64,000 nucleotides of DNA from Erythrocercus mccallii (Eukaryota; Chordata; Aves; Passeriformes; Dicruridae), in assembly GCA_013397435.1 (NCBI GenBank), contig VZRG01000867.1, positions 147,436-211,435 of the forward strand. Reading direction: 5' to 3'. A program made the translations under genes and the position numbers. A model generated the notes under the pieces. The model was not told the DNA's origin. It saw only the letters and a list, made by a program, of their open reading frames with translations, and ran no database searches. Positions 1-13,418 of this stretch are shown here, one piece after another. The first letter of the stretch is position 1. Each line of letters opens with the position of its first letter.

Positions 1-107
1 AACCTTTCTTCTTCTTTCTTACGAAGGCTGAAATCTCGCTGAACCACCTGGAGCACATGCTCTGCTTCTTCATCAGTCAAGCCAGAAAGGTCCAGTTTTC
101 TCCCCAT
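1..107 (-). CDS. MYRIP: MYRIP first coding exon (partial, runs off the window)
   Basis: Read on the minus strand from the ATG at 107-105, this exon encodes 35 complete codons plus two bases. It begins MGRKLDLSGLTDEEAEHVLQ and ends in a charged RKKEEER stretch. From memory this matches the N-terminus of MYRIP (Slac2-c, exophilin-8). Melanophilin, the nearest paralogue, starts MGKKLDLSKL, so MYRIP fits better. The segment is the first helix of the Rab27-binding (RabBD/SHD) domain; the FYVE-like zinc finger and the myosin- and actin-binding parts would lie beyond the window. MYRIP is known to bind Rab27a-GTP and myosin VIIa/Va, tethering melanosomes and secretory granules to actin. The start is supported by a good Kozak context (A at -3, G at +4) and by an in-frame TAG at 137-135. 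The exon seems to continue past position 1. Confidence 0.93.
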   Translation of the reverse strand, partial: MGRKLDLSGLTDEEAEHVLQVVQRDFSLRKKEEER

Positions 108-147
108 TATACACTGGGTCCTGGATATGAATAACTATAAGGAATAT
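108..147 (-). other. MYRIP: MYRIP exon 2 5' UTR and splice acceptor
   Basis: On the minus strand a long T-rich tract ending in TTTAATTTCAG (AG at 149-148) is a strong 3' splice site. Exon 2 would then start at 147. Forty bases of untranslated sequence follow before the ATG at 107. They include an in-frame TAG (137-135), so translation cannot enter from exon 1 in this frame. Two further AGs lie inside this stretch and could serve as alternative acceptors, but they lack their own pyrimidine tract. Confidence 0.8.
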
Positions 148-265
148 CTGAAATTAAAAACAGAAAATAAAACAGAAAAATAAATTGAAAGCACTTATAT
201 TTTTCACAAGTGTGTTGCCATCACAGGCACATATACATCCGAAAAGAAAACAATTTAATCTTTTT

Positions 266-489
266 GGCTGGAAAAGACATTTTACATTGAGTCCAACCAT
301 TAACGCAACACTGCCAAGTCCGCCACTAAACCACGTCCTTAAGTGCCACACCTGCATATCTTTTAAGTATCTCCAAGAATGGCAGTTCAACCCCTTCCCT
401 GGGCAGCCTGTTCCAATGCTTGACAATCCTTTCAGTGAAGGAATTGCTCTTAAAATCCAATCTAAACTTCCCTGGTACAACTTGAAGGA
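266..489 (-). repeat. CR1 LINE 3'-end fragment
   Basis: The plus strand carries the reverse complement of the CR1 3' end. It runs from GGCTGGAAAAGAC, through the 'gagtccaaccattaac' and 'ccctgggcagcctgttccaatgcttgacaatcctttcagtgaag' type segments, to CCTGGTACAACTTGAAGG. Sense orientation is therefore minus. It lies inside MYRIP intron 1, close to exon 2. Divergence looks moderate. Confidence 0.92.
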
Positions 490-1442
490 TTCATTTCAGG
501 ATTATTTTTCAGGTTCCATACACTGAAAGCAATCAACCCACCCACTTTAATATAAATGAAAAAGATAATTTATTTGAGATATTAAGAGATGCTGAAGACA
601 GATGTCAGTGTTGATCTCAAAAAGGAACATGACTTAGTTGGGTAAAATCAGGTTTAGACATTTCTTAAGATTTTATGAAACTGTTTGCAGTGCAATCCCT
701 ACCACTGTGTATGAACAGGGAACATAACCTGCTGTAACATTCAAAAATGTTTTATACTGCCAACTAAGAAATCAGGAATTCTTTTAAAGCACCATTTTAA
801 AAAGTAAGCATTAAAATTTTAAACGGATTTCCCAAAGTGACTGGAAAGATTTAGATGTCACCATTATATCACTATTTCCCACATTTGGAGGAGAAAAAGT
901 AGTTGTTAATATTATGTGTGAATTGAAGGTACTAGAAAGTTTGAACTAGAGCTTGGTCCATTAAGTTTCACTAATGAAATTTGTTCTAATTTATTTTCTC
1001 ATTACTTTAACTCATTTAATTGAATTCTAGTAAATTCAGCTCTCAGTATTAACTTGTGTCATTTGATTTATGCAATTATTTGAGCAATCCTAGAAGTGTC
1101 CATCTCCACATTGTGTTACAGTTTCAGAAGCATAAGACAGTTTTTGCATCTCTGAGCTCTCAGAGCTTTATATTACCTATATAATAACCATGAACACACT
1201 TTAGATCCTATACTGTATAGAAGAGGCAATTAGTGCCCCTTCATCCATAGTAACTGGCAACTGAATGAGGTTATGTACAGCTTCTAAGCTAGTTCTGGCT
1301 CAAAAAACCCCACCTCTAAGGAAAACTGCTACAGCATACAATTAAGTGATCCAAGTACTAATGCAAGTAGAAGCAGAGGGGGAAAAAAATCAGCTTTATT
1401 TTCTAAACATTTCATTTGCTACTCAGATAATGATGTGGGATG

Positions 1443-1492
1443 TGGTTGGTTGGGTTTTGTTTGGGTTTTTTGTTAGTTGGGTGGAGTTTTTT
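1443..1492. repeat. G/T-rich low-complexity tract
   Basis: A run of TTGG, TTTG and GGGTTTT motifs with almost no C or A. It is simple sequence within intron 1, with no sign of a gene. Confidence 0.6.
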
Positions 1493-3760
1493 AAATACAG
1501 TATTTATCTTCCTACAATCATCTGATTACCATGCTTCAAACAAGAAAAAAACACACACAGAGAAGGAGGGCTCTGCTTATTTCTCCTGTTTTGGTTAGGC
1601 TATTCATGAAGAATAAACTCCTTATTCAAGAAAACAAGACTTCACCAAAACCAAGCAGATGGTATACAAGCTTAGGTGAAATCAACATGACAAGATCCCT
1701 CCAAAAAGACACATGCTCACCATACAGCTAAAAAAAAAAAGGTCACAATGTTCTGGCTTGACTCTGAATCTACTAAGGAGATGACAATGAGTATTTAATA
1801 AGGGCTATAAAAATTTACTTCTAAAAAAAATTATCCTGATTTGCATAAAGAAAAGTGCCAAAAAAACAAAGGACTGCATGTAGTCTTCATTAAGCTCACT
1901 TGCAAGACCAAGACTATTATGTTAAAATTAAAGGTTGTCTAAAACATAGCTAGGAACTGGCAAGATTTTTCTTCAACGCCACACAGGTGCATAAACCTTC
2001 TCTAAATTTTCACCAGAATGTTAAGATTGTCTTCTGTCCTTTCACCTACAGTCCTTATACCTTACACTTAAACCTCACTGAGCACTGGCAAGGAAAAGAA
2101 AAGGGTTTGCTGAGAGAACACTTGCGTTGCAGCTCAAAGAGCATGAAGTGCCCTGGGACACATCCTTCCCTTCAGGCTTTGGCTATCTGCTCAGCTCTTC
2201 CCACACAAAGCACTTGTGTGCAAAGGCACCTCTGACTTTTTAAAAGCACGGAAGGTCTTCACTACAGGAAGGCCACATCCATGGGGAAGTGAGCAGGACC
2301 TTTCCAAGTAACTTTTTTCACACACATACACTTAAGGAGAAAATACAGGGTACACAGTAAAAGAAAACTTTTTAAAGCAATTCCTGAAGCCAGTAGAGAT
2401 ACCTTCATGCTAGGGCTATAGTCTTCTGAGACACAAGATGATGAACGTAACTGAAATATCATCTTTGATCTCCTAGTATCCTGAGCATCAAGTTAACAAC
2501 TGTAATTAACATTCTCATAATAAGTTCTCCCTTCAGGTTTTCATCAAAATCCTTTTGGAAATGGTGTTAAAATCAGTAATTTTTTCACACATACAAACTG
2601 GTCCATCAGTAAAAAAATTATCCCTTTGATTCAGCTTCCAGTGCTGATGGTGACCATGTATTAAAAGGGGGAAATTCGCCCCTAAATTTGGGAATAAGTG
2701 GGCAGCTCCACCACCTCTGATTGTCTGGGGTTGGCAAAGACTTCATTTCAAGTATATATGCTTTAAAATCAGCAACTTTGACTTTCATGTGGTTTAGTTC
2801 TCTATGGTATTCTCAGTCTGCATTCCAATATTACATTAACCTCTAAGGAACTCCGTGTGTTTTCCCAGGAAATAATTTTTCATCACATTACCAAATCACC
2901 TCTGGAGTATCACAGCAGTTTATAAATATTTATAAACAGTTCTTAAATGTCCTTTCTGTGGTAGATCCAGATCATGCATTTTTGAAATACAAAATGGCAA
3001 GTCCTCTAGGGGAAATGTAACAAGTTAGACTTAAAACTAGCTTAAAACAGACTTCTTAAAATAGCTTCTCAGCCTAAAATAACTTCTTGCCTCAATTAAA
3101 ATAACTTACAAGAGACTGTTCAGATGATTGTCTTCATGAGGACTTCTTTGGTAAATCTCAAACTGAATACAAAATCTAAGATCTCACAGACTTTATTTAC
3201 AAGGAATAGTATCACCCCCTAGAAAACTTTTGCTCAACAAATTAAAGCACTGTAACAGGAAAGCCTAGGCTTAAAAGATATGATTGGGTATTTTTTGACT
3301 GATACTCTAATCTTAACACTTCTGACAGTCTATTTCAAAATCTAATTAAAACTTCCACACTGAAAACATTTCTTGAGTTTAACCTTAAAAACAAACCCAA
3401 ACCCCAGCAAAAAGAAAAATAAGCAAATTAAATGCTTTTCAAGAACTGCAAGCAATGCATGGTTTTAACACAGACAAGGGCATCAACACAAGAAACAAGG
3501 GCAAGTACTGCATTTCCTACTCACCTATATGACAGCTAAGCTGTTTGGACTTGGAGTCACAGCAGATGATTAGCATTACTGGGAGGGTGGGGAGGAAAAA
3601 AAAAGTTTTTTGGGCTAAGTGCCAACTACTATTTAAGACAGATTCTCTGCTTGACAAAGAACCACATTATAAAGTTAATTATGCAAGTGGTCACACTGAA
3701 TATTGTACAACTTAGTTACAGACTTCTTAGTTTTATGCTGTAGCAAAGCAATCAGCACTA

Positions 3761-3950
3761 GTGAGGCTGTATCTGGAGTCCTGCGTCCAGTCTGGGCTTC
3801 CCCAGAACAAGAAAGGTACTTAGGGCCACAATGATGGCTAAGGGACTGGAGTAGCTTTCACAGGCAGTGATGCTGGGAGTACTAGGAATGCTCAGCCTGG
3901 AGAAGAGAAGGCTTGGGGGATATACAGTGGGTATCTGGAAGAAAGCTCTC
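3761..3950 (+). repeat. CR1 LINE ORF2 C-terminal fragment
   Basis: Sense-strand CR1 sequence starting GTGAGGCTGTATCTGGAGT (CR1 'gtgaggccgcatctggagtactg') and containing 'ctgggcttccccagaacaagaaagg', 'aagggactggag' and 'cagcctggagaagagaaggct'. The reading frame is broken by stops, so it is a dead fragment of the reverse-transcriptase ORF end. It sits in MYRIP intron 1. Confidence 0.88.
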
Positions 3951-5494
3951 CAAACAAGAATATCCTGAGCATATTTTAACCAAGATTTCATCGGTTTCCA
4001 CAGCACAGTATAAGTTTTGCTCTAAAATGCTGATATGCATTGAAGAAATGTAATATGAGGAACCAAGACCATGAACTCCTCCAACTCAGTTATTTGCAAC
4101 TGAAATATTTCATACACAATACCTTTTCCTCACACAGTCTCAGCTTTAGAATCACCAAACTCTTCACCAGCCTTTCTACTCTGTTCTGCTATTCTAACGC
4201 TTCTATAATTTCCGGGTAGAAAATCAAGAAGACATCTACTAGTAATTATATCTTTGATTCTGTCACCAACAAGCTCATCTTTCCTTCCTTCAGCAGTCTG
4301 TCAGGACCAAATAATACTGCTCAATGTTTTTTCTCATGCTTTCCAGAATTCTTTTAGTAACATAAGAAACTCCTTGTACAATCTTACTGGTGAACATTTT
4401 TCCCTTTTAAATCATACAAGACAGTCACCTTTCTAAGACAAAGACAAGCGCTTTGTCCTTCACCACCCCTCGTATTTTAAAAAGTTTTGTTTACTAAATT
4501 GTCCAAAAGAAGTTGCCACATTGCTCACATGAGGTCATTATGATAATTTTTAATGCAAATGTCACAATATTTAACATACAAATTACATAATGTCACACAC
4601 TTCATTTGACAAATATAAGGTGACAAAAGTAAGGTCTGAATAGAGCTTTGAGTTATGTCAACACACTTGAACAAAACAGACTTTAGCCATAACCCAACAT
4701 TTGAAAAACATCACTGTCCAAAGTAATTTCCACTACAGCTAGCACATCATCAAGTCTGAAATGATGCATACTTAACATTGGCCACAAATCTGTTAATCCT
4801 TTTTAAACTCCAAGAATGTCTAGAAGTTTGGGTAAAAAACACTGAGTATTCTTCCCTTTACATTCAAAATGAACAAATGTCTCAAAATTAGAAAAAGGAA
4901 AATATACTCATCAGAAATAAAAGGACACCTCTTTGATTGGAAAATTCAATACAACCCACCTGACTTTAATATGGGACTTGTATCTGGTGTATCACATTTT
5001 AAGTGAGATATAAGATAAAGATCTCAAAGAGGATGTTATTCTTTGCACCCACACTGATTTTAACTGAGTTTTACTGCACGTATTTTTTGGTCTATAAAAG
5101 CAAAAAAAAATTATCTTGCTTTCAGCCTTGGACTAGTTTTATGAGAAATCTGCAAGCAGCAAAGCAAAGAGGTGGCAAGCTCCTGAGCAAAGTTACACTT
5201 GTTTCACTGGGGAGTGTACGGGGTAAAGCAGCAGGTTTTAAAACATGAAGTTCATTCAGTTCCTCCAGGGAGAAATGTTCCTTATTCATGCAAATTAATA
5301 CAATAATTTTATGTATATTTGTCTAAAAGACTGCTGGAACATACCATAATGGGTGAAACTGTAAACCTTACAGGTCAAAGGTTAGTCCCGCATGGTTTTA
5401 AATTTTAAGCTATTTGGGAAATAAACAGGAGTTCCACACTCTTCTTGTTTCTATATTTAATGTTATTTTAAGTACTGAATATGGAATAGCAGAA

Positions 5495-5567
5495 TGTCCT
5501 AGTGACAGCTGGGATAGAGTTCATTTTCTTAGTAGCTGGTACAGCGCTGTGGGGTTAAACCATGACA
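5495..5567 (-). repeat. Relic avian LTR, internally deleted
   Basis: A 73-bp segment starts TGTCCTAGTGACAGCTGGGA and ends GGGGTTAAACCATGACA. The right end is the reverse complement of the common avian LTR start TGTCATGGTTTAACCCC. The left part, with GGGATAGAGTT and AGTAGCTGGTAC, resembles the other end of such LTRs. Boundaries are TG...CA. Flanks CAGAA (left) and AAGAA (right) agree at four of five bases, as a decayed target duplication would. The middle of the LTR is missing. Family assignment is from memory. Confidence 0.55.
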
Positions 5568-5832
5568 AAGAATGAAAAATCTTAGTGAAGTCACATTCCA
5601 TTCAAGAAAGAACAGCATCTCTCATCTAAGGATAGCACTCTCCTAAAGGCAGAACACAGTACATAAAAGTGTTTCTAAAAAAATAGAACCTATTTTATTT
5701 AAATAGAAAAAGAAATTTAGATAAGACTAAAGATTGCACTGTAGGACCTAATTTCTGTCATCTACCTCTGATGGGTCAAAAAAAGTAGTATTAAAAAGAG
5801 AATCTATATAACAACTGATGGCCATTTCATAT

Positions 5833-5862
5833 TTATGTATCAGGCCTACAACTGATACATAA
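5833..5862. repeat. Perfect inverted repeat, 11-bp arms, 8-nt loop
   Basis: TTATGTATCAG at 5833-5843 is exactly reverse-complemented by CTGATACATAA at 5852-5862, with GCCTACAA between. The arms do not extend further, so they are too short for a typical pre-miRNA. No function is assigned. Confidence 0.6.
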
Positions 5863-7049
5863 GTACAAATCCCATTGGGAATTCAAAATGTGATACAAAA
5901 GCTAAATTGATGGTAAAACAAAACTAGAATAAAGTCTTACCAAAATTTGTCCCTGCAGCTGCTAAAGATCATAGGCTATCTAGCATATACTGATCTCATT
6001 TATTTCATATGCAAGTGGATTTCTAGTCAGCGTATATCCTCATTTTACTTCAGTCTCCTCTTCCATTGTTTATGCTGAATTTAGCATGTCATGTTCAGCT
6101 CTATTTTCTCTATTTACTAGCAACCATCTTATGGAAGAATGCATAAAGATAATGGGTCTGACAGTATTCTGACTGTGTGAAACTGACTATCACTCTTCCA
6201 GAAAGAAGAAGACAGCTTGGAGAAAAAGACAGAACTGGAGCAGTAATGTGCTGACACGCAATGGTATCTTGGATGATTTGCCTCTTCTCCACGTGCCTTC
6301 AATCTAAAGCATGAAATTCAGCTCATTACTGTAATGGACTGTCAACCAACTCGAGTGAATCATCACAGGCCAGCAAGAAAGCCAGCATGTGCACTTAGGG
6401 AATGCAGCTGATCCTGAAGAGTCCAACACAAACAGAAATTTACACATCTGTAAGCACAGGACTGCAGGGGCTTCCCTTTGAATGCCTAACCTGCAAAGTG
6501 GGCTTAGAGCTTAATTCTATGTGCCCACACTCCCTGCACAGAGAGAACAGTCACTAAAATGATTTATGCCTCTTCCACGTTTGCATCAAAACAAACCAGA
6601 ACGCGCCTGGCAAATCAGGCTTCACACTGTACTTGCTAAGCTTGAGCCAGCATGAAGAGAATAGTGAACAAAAAGCTCATTTTACTCCTACCTCTCCCCT
6701 CAGCATTAGCTCCAGAGTGAGGACTGCAAAAATACATTCACCCACTTGTGCTGCATCACACATGCCACAAACTTCTCCTGAGACACCTGCAGTCCCAGCA
6801 TTTCACAATCAATGGCCCTCAAATGAGCCAAGGGAAATGAAAGAAATGGTGAATATTTCTTGGTTCCTTCAAAGAATTGCTGGGCTTCTTTCTCATTCTA
6901 AGAGGCAGGCAGAGAAGTGAGCACTCACTTTACCAGTGTAAATACATGTAAATTCCAGTCTAGTACTGGCACCCAGAAAAACTCAGGTTCAATGCCATAT
7001 TAAGTCTGGGAAAGCTCAATTATTTATCTCCCTCCTTATGAAGGACAAC

Positions 7050-7382
7050 TGAGAGAAGCCCTCATCAACGCCTGTAAGTATCTGAAGGGGAGGGGGCATG
7101 CCAAAAGGATGTTTCCAGGCTCTTCTCGGTGGTCCCAAACAATAGGAAAATAGGCAAAGGGCAGAAACCGATGCAAGGAAGTTCCACCTGAACATGAGGA
7201 AGAAGTACCACACACTAGAACAAGTTGCCCAGACAGGTTGTGGCATCTCCCTCACCAGGAATACTCAAAACCAACCCGGATGCAATCCTGTGCCATGTGC
7301 TCTAGGATGGCCCAGCTTGAGCAAGGAGGCTGGACCAGGTGACCAGGTAGTCCCTTCTGACTTGACCCATTCTGGATATTAC
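7050..7382 (+). repeat. CR1 LINE 3' fragment
   Basis: Sense CR1 sequence running from 'gccctcatcaacgcctgtaagtatctgaagggg', through 'ccaggctcttctcggtggt' and 'gaagttccacctgaacatgaggaagaa', to 'ttgcccagacaggttgtggcatctcc'. It ends with 'gatgcaatcctgtgccatgtgctctagg' and the 3' UTR 'cttgagcaaggaggctggaccaggtgacc'. This is the end of ORF2 and its 3' UTR, with frameshifts and stops. Located in MYRIP intron 1. Confidence 0.95.
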
Positions 7383-10300
7383 TGAGCACATCCCTATTTC
7401 TGATGCCAACATCCTGTATTCCTGTATGACCTGAAGCAACTGAATGATACAGAAGGTCCCCTACCATACAAGCTGTAGAGCAGCACATGACAAGTATGTG
7501 TATCAAAGTGAAATGCCTGCCCCTATACCACAGCAGTTGCTACTTGTTAGAACAACTAGAGAGGAGCCTCCTACAGATAACATTTAATAAACTAACCAAG
7601 AAAATAGCTCCACTAAGATAAGTTTTTCAACTTCAAAATGCCAAAGCATCACTACTGAGTTAACTGGTGATAAGGCTTCTTATCTGAGTTATTAACATCT
7701 TTAAGACAGGAAAAAAAACAACCCACTGAGAGAAAAGGTGAAGCTTTTGTACAAAGTCAAACAACTCTGGAAGCACTACACATTTTGCATTTGCATTTAA
7801 TTTTGCATTTCAATAATACAGGCAAAAGAGTTATGATAAATTAAGAAACTCATCATAATTTGAAAGCCATATTGTGATTAATCCATGCAAATTACAAAAG
7901 TAAACAATTAAGTGGGGATTGCTTGACTGCTACCAAAACATCCATAACATAAAATCCAACCAATATGCAAACATACCACAGGCATAGTTAAAATATTCTA
8001 CACAGTAAAATGTATTTTTCCCCACAACATCCCCACAACATCTGTTGCATTAATTGATATCCCTCATCCCTCTAACGAAATACCACCCATGAACATATAA
8101 TTAAGATTTATCCAAGAACTAAACTTTCACTGAGAGAATCTTCCTATAGGACTAGAAGAAGGACAAAAGTTCTATTTTTGGAGGTAAGAAAATGCTTCCA
8201 ACAGCAGTTGCCACAATGAGACAGTATTCTTTAGTGCTGCCAGATGTGAAAACAAATTTAATACAGTAAATCACTGTTAATTCAAACCATTGACAGGAAA
8301 TCCCACTGCAAATTACTGAATTTTACAGATTAGCAAGTAAATTAACAAAATAAAAAGCTAAAATAAATTCCTAAGACTGTGCTGTCCACATTCACTGTGA
8401 CACCTGCAAAATGCTTCTAACCCTGATTTATCCTCAAAGAAGCAAGAACCGTAAGATACACAACAATGAAGTGACATGTATAAAGCCACATGCTCCATTT
8501 CACTGAGACTTTGTGACGAGCTTTAGTCGGCTGACACACAACGTATGCCACAACGTGTGCACTGTAAAAAGGGTTTCAGTAGCGGGTCGTATTTGGTTAA
8601 ACCATTTGTCAAGTGGCATAAAACAAGAGTAAAGAAGAGCCAGAGATGTAGAAAGCCTCTGAAAACCAAAGGAGCTGGGTTAATCTGTCAGGTGGGGGAG
8701 TTAATGGATTAATTTGTTGACACTGGGACCTAATCCACACTGCGCTCAGAAGAGGCTCTGCTTTGGACCAGTGTTCAGTCAATTTTTTTTATATTGACAC
8801 TGTACAACATGGAGAAAACCTAAACCTAGATCAATAAACACAAATCTGAAGTTCTGGATCATAAGTTTATACAAAGAAAGAATGTTTATATTCAAGCATA
8901 ATACATGGTCAGTCACTTTCTGAAGTTCAAAGGCCAACTTCAGTGTCACGTTTTGACTGCTGCTTCACTGATACTTGGATCTGAACTGGAGCAGTATCAC
9001 AGCTCCTTTAGTTTAAACTACAGAACCAGTTCATTCTCTTACAGGTTCAGGAAATCATCCAGCTAGCACAGACACCTTTTTGAGTCCCTTGGAACTTATT
9101 ATTTTAACAGCATAATCAAGTTAAGCCACCACCTTTATGAACTAACTAGGGCTCCTCATTTAATTGTGTGGAACCCAAGTCCACAGTATTTCTCTTTTTG
9201 AGCTGTGATACTACTTTGGAGCAGGAATACGAAACCTCATCATTAAACATTAGAGAAGAAGCAGGAGATGGAATAATCAGGCTTATCCTCCTCTAGAGGT
9301 AAACTGCTTTCTTCTCATTTGGGACTCAGTTCATGGTTTCTGTGCTTGCAGTGATCAACACATGGACAGTTTTTGTCACTGGCTTTTAGATCAAGACCAG
9401 CTGAGATAGTGAACAACAGCATCACCTTTTTGAATGTTCTCCAAAGCTCTTTCAACTGTTTTTGAAACCTGATGGTGCTCCAATTCACACACTGTGATTT
9501 AACTTGAATCCAAGTCACGGTCCGTCAAACAAATATCAAAGCGCTTATGACAGCTTGATGCAGGCGCTGAGATAACTTCCAGAAAGATACATGAAGCACT
9601 CCCAGGGATGATCTCTGAGGGGTGAAAGGATCAGTTTTCATAAGAGGAAAAAAAGGAATCAATTTCTTGCAAGATTAACAATGATTAGAAAAACAGGTAC
9701 ATCTGAGATTTGAGGTACTTCAGGTCAGTGCTAGTTGCATCTCTGTCAACAGCACTTAAATCATACACTGCATATCCACACTGCAGCAATTAATCGTAAT
9801 GGCACAAGCCAGCACTTCTCTTTTTGGATTACCCTGTTCATACAGCTCGAAAGGGGCAGAAGAAAACACCATTAAACACATCCTCTGTCCCATAAGTAAT
9901 GCCTAATAAGCAAAAAAGCTCTTGTATTAATTTCAGAAGAGATAAAACTCATTGTAAGACCAGAACAGAAAGTTTATTCCACAAGTTAAAAACATATTTT
10001 GCTTTCTTTGCTCTCAAGAAAGAAAACAATAGGTTACATACTGTCTTCCTCCAACAGCAGAAAGCTGGTTTACAGCAGCACAACCTCCTATTATTCTGCA
10101 TGGAGACAGGTGGAGGGTGCTGAGGAAGGGAGTGCTTTATTATTAAAAAACCCCCAAGATTTCAGGTTGTTGCCTGGCTTCAAGACTCATTAAAGACAGT
10201 GGGAATGCCATGAACTTTAATAGCCTTTGAATGAGACTCCACACTTCAGATTGCTACTATGTGAAGAAATTACATTTCACTTTCTACAGAAAATTACCTC

Positions 10301-13300
10301 AACACCCTTTAAACAGACTTAATCCAGAATCTATAGCTGCCCTATTTATTCTTCTCCATCAATAAGCAGCACATTTTGCAAGGAAGAGTCCAGAAGGAGC
10401 TTCTTGAAACTGCTGCACAGCAGAACTTGAGCTTGGGTGTTCAGAAAGAGGACAGGCTAGAGTTGCCTGCCTTCCTGCCTGCCAGTCAACGCCAGCAAAA
10501 CTTAAGAAAACCACTTAATTGATCACCATGAGCCAATGGAGATAGTACCATTGATAGTGTCTCATCAAGATTAATCCCCACAGTAGTGAGCTCCACCCCA
10601 ATGGCTGATGTTTTATTTGGAGGTATACTTTGCCTTGAAGAATGTTTATTTCATTTCCAGAGATAATGTTTTATATCTTCAACCAATCAGTAGATAGATA
10701 GTAATAACTCAAATAATCTGAACACCTAACACCAATATTAGTTTTTCCTTTTCTGATCATCAATGGATCAAAGGTAAATGAAGCATAAACGTAATAAAAA
10801 GTAATGAGATTTTGTTTCTTTTACCCAGTTCAGGGGCTAATTGGTCAGTAAAAACTTGCTAGATGAGGTGTTTTACTAGTAGAACACTCTATAAAAAGTA
10901 TAATATATATATTGCTGTGCTGTTGAAATTTAATGCATATTGGCCTGGAAATTTATTGTGTTTCTATACCCTGACTAGTATGCATAAGATCTAAAAATGT
11001 GCCATTATTGCAATAATGCTGATATTAGCTTTTAACCAGTCAGGCCACTGCAGTCTTTATACCCTCTCCATCTATGATAAAGCTGCAATGGTGATTCATT
11101 AAACTGCTTTCCACTATAGTGTGCTTTATTTATTTTCAGGACACAGAAAGCCAAGCATAACTTTTAATTACAGAAAACCAAGTTTTAAAAAATACAGCAT
11201 GGCATTTTTCTACAAGATTGTTAAAATGAACCAAAAAAAAAAAGGATAGCATGTTTTAACTGAAAGCTGACTAGCAAGCACATCATAATCACTAGCCTAC
11301 CACATGAGTGACAGAATGGTGTATCAGACATGTATGGGAGGTATTCCTCTCAGGTTTCTGTTAAATTCACAAAATTTCAGATACAGGCATCTTTGACCCA
11401 CCTCACTAAGAGATGTGCAAAACCAGACCACTGCTTGAAATCTTACCAAATTACACTCTATTTTATCTCTTCTGTCAAATTGCCTGGTTTTATCATAAAG
11501 GTGAAGCTTCTTTGGTAAATTGAGGAGTAGTGTGGTGTGTTTCACTTCACACCAAAATATAGCAGTCATCTTTCTCATCCCTTAAGCCCTAAAAGCTTCT
11601 TCTGAAAGTAAGCTGCTATAAATCTCTGAGTATAAGAAACTTGGAGCTGTTTTATTCTCTGGCTGTCAGCGGTTCACAGGTAAGCCAGAAGCCTTTATTA
11701 TCTCTAAGAATCTATCTAAGAAAATAACCTACCTGAATCCAAAAGGAAGGTGAATAAAGCATTCCACAGGAAGGCAGCATTAATCTGCCCAAACCATTCA
11801 ATGAGAAAAGCTGTCCCTGTGGTTTTCACTGAATTATATTCAGCTAGTTTCTTTCAACTTGTCCAGTTTTCCAAGGGCAAGCTAAGATGGTTTACACTGC
11901 CAAACCACAGTTTCCAGTCTTATAATAATAGGGCATGTTAATGTTGGCAGTAATACAAAGGAGTTGCATTTTCATACCAATGTACTGTTTATGAACAATA
12001 GTGCACTTGGTACATACAGCCTTTCTTCATCATCACCCATGCATACTTCGGGGATTATTTTTTCTTTATTTAAATACAAGCCGTTCAAGTGCTTTGTTTA
12101 CTGCAAGTATGAAATGAGAAAGGTGAACTCCTACTGTGTTCATACACTTGGGTAACTCTATGTAGTGCACTCAGATGTATTCACCAGGTTAGCGTGGAAG
12201 CAAGAAACCAACTCAGGAAAAGAAATGAAAGTTCTAACTCAGTTTTCTAGATCCAGACAGCACTGGTTCAGATGAAGACAAAAAAGCATTACCCTGCCTA
12301 AAGGGACAATATTGTATTATTTGAATAGGCAGCAGGTCCAAGAAGCAAATCCTGTCAGAGGGTGTAGTGCTCTATGTCTCACCCCCGTGAGGGCTACCGG
12401 GGTGGAATTGTGTGCACTCTCACCACTGGCAATTAATGTGTTACAGGTATTGAAAATGCATTTACTGTCCTGTTTCCAACTGCATTGTACTAAGTTACTT
12501 GACAAACTCCCCAGGAAGGCTACACAAGAGCCAAGTACCTTTCTAGATGCTTGGGCATAAGACATCAGTAAATATGCTCTGATACAATTCAATACCTGAG
12601 CAATGATGGGTAAGGCAGTAGCCTGAGGGGCTACATACAAGATACAGCATCTTCTGCTTTTTGCACAGCTCTGTTCACTGTCTAAAGGGAGAATTAAGTG
12701 GCAAACGCTACAGTCTGACATTTAACAGCAGAGGCTTAGTCAGTGGTCTCAATGCAATTTACGGAGAACAGCTATCACCACACATAAGCAACTATAAAAA
12801 CCTGTCCAGTTTGGTGACAGGTCCACCAAAATCAGAAATATGTCTGGTAACAGGAGAACTAGACTAACTATCCCTCCACCCTCTCTCTCCAGCCTTCCCA
12901 GAAAACGCTTACAAGATGAATGAGTTAAAGGCTTTATTGCTAAAATCTTTGCTGTGCCTATTCTAAAAAACTCCTGGCTCCATAGCAAGGCAGCTACCCA
13001 CATTTTCAGAAACGCAGGAAATAGTAAAATGGTAGGTATGAAGCAAAAAGCATAATCTGTCGAAATAGATTGCTAGTTAATGTCCCCGCAAACACGCTTG
13101 AGGAGGGACAAACACACACGCTATAAGGCATTTTACAATCTAATTCGGTTACGCTTGCCTGAAACATAACACAAATCCCAGCACAACACAGGCTCCTACT
13201 TAATTAGATTCCCTAAGAAAAGTCAGTCTAAGCCATATGGTATTTTCCTCAGCAGTTACGATAAACTGACCTTGATACTAGGAAAACGCACGCTGCTTCT

Positions 13301-13418
13301 GTCTGAGGCATAAATTACAAGCGCAGCGTGGCGGGATGCTCCCATGAAACGGGGACAGCGGCAGCGCCACGCTGAAACCCTCCCCGGGCTCCCGGGGAAG
13401 TTGATCAAGAGTAAAACA

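Noticed and set aside
12317..12721. 134-codon minus-strand open frame inside MYRIP intron 1
   Set aside because: Cys/Ser/Leu-rich translation without a recognisable domain. A plus-strand ORF of similar quality overlaps it.
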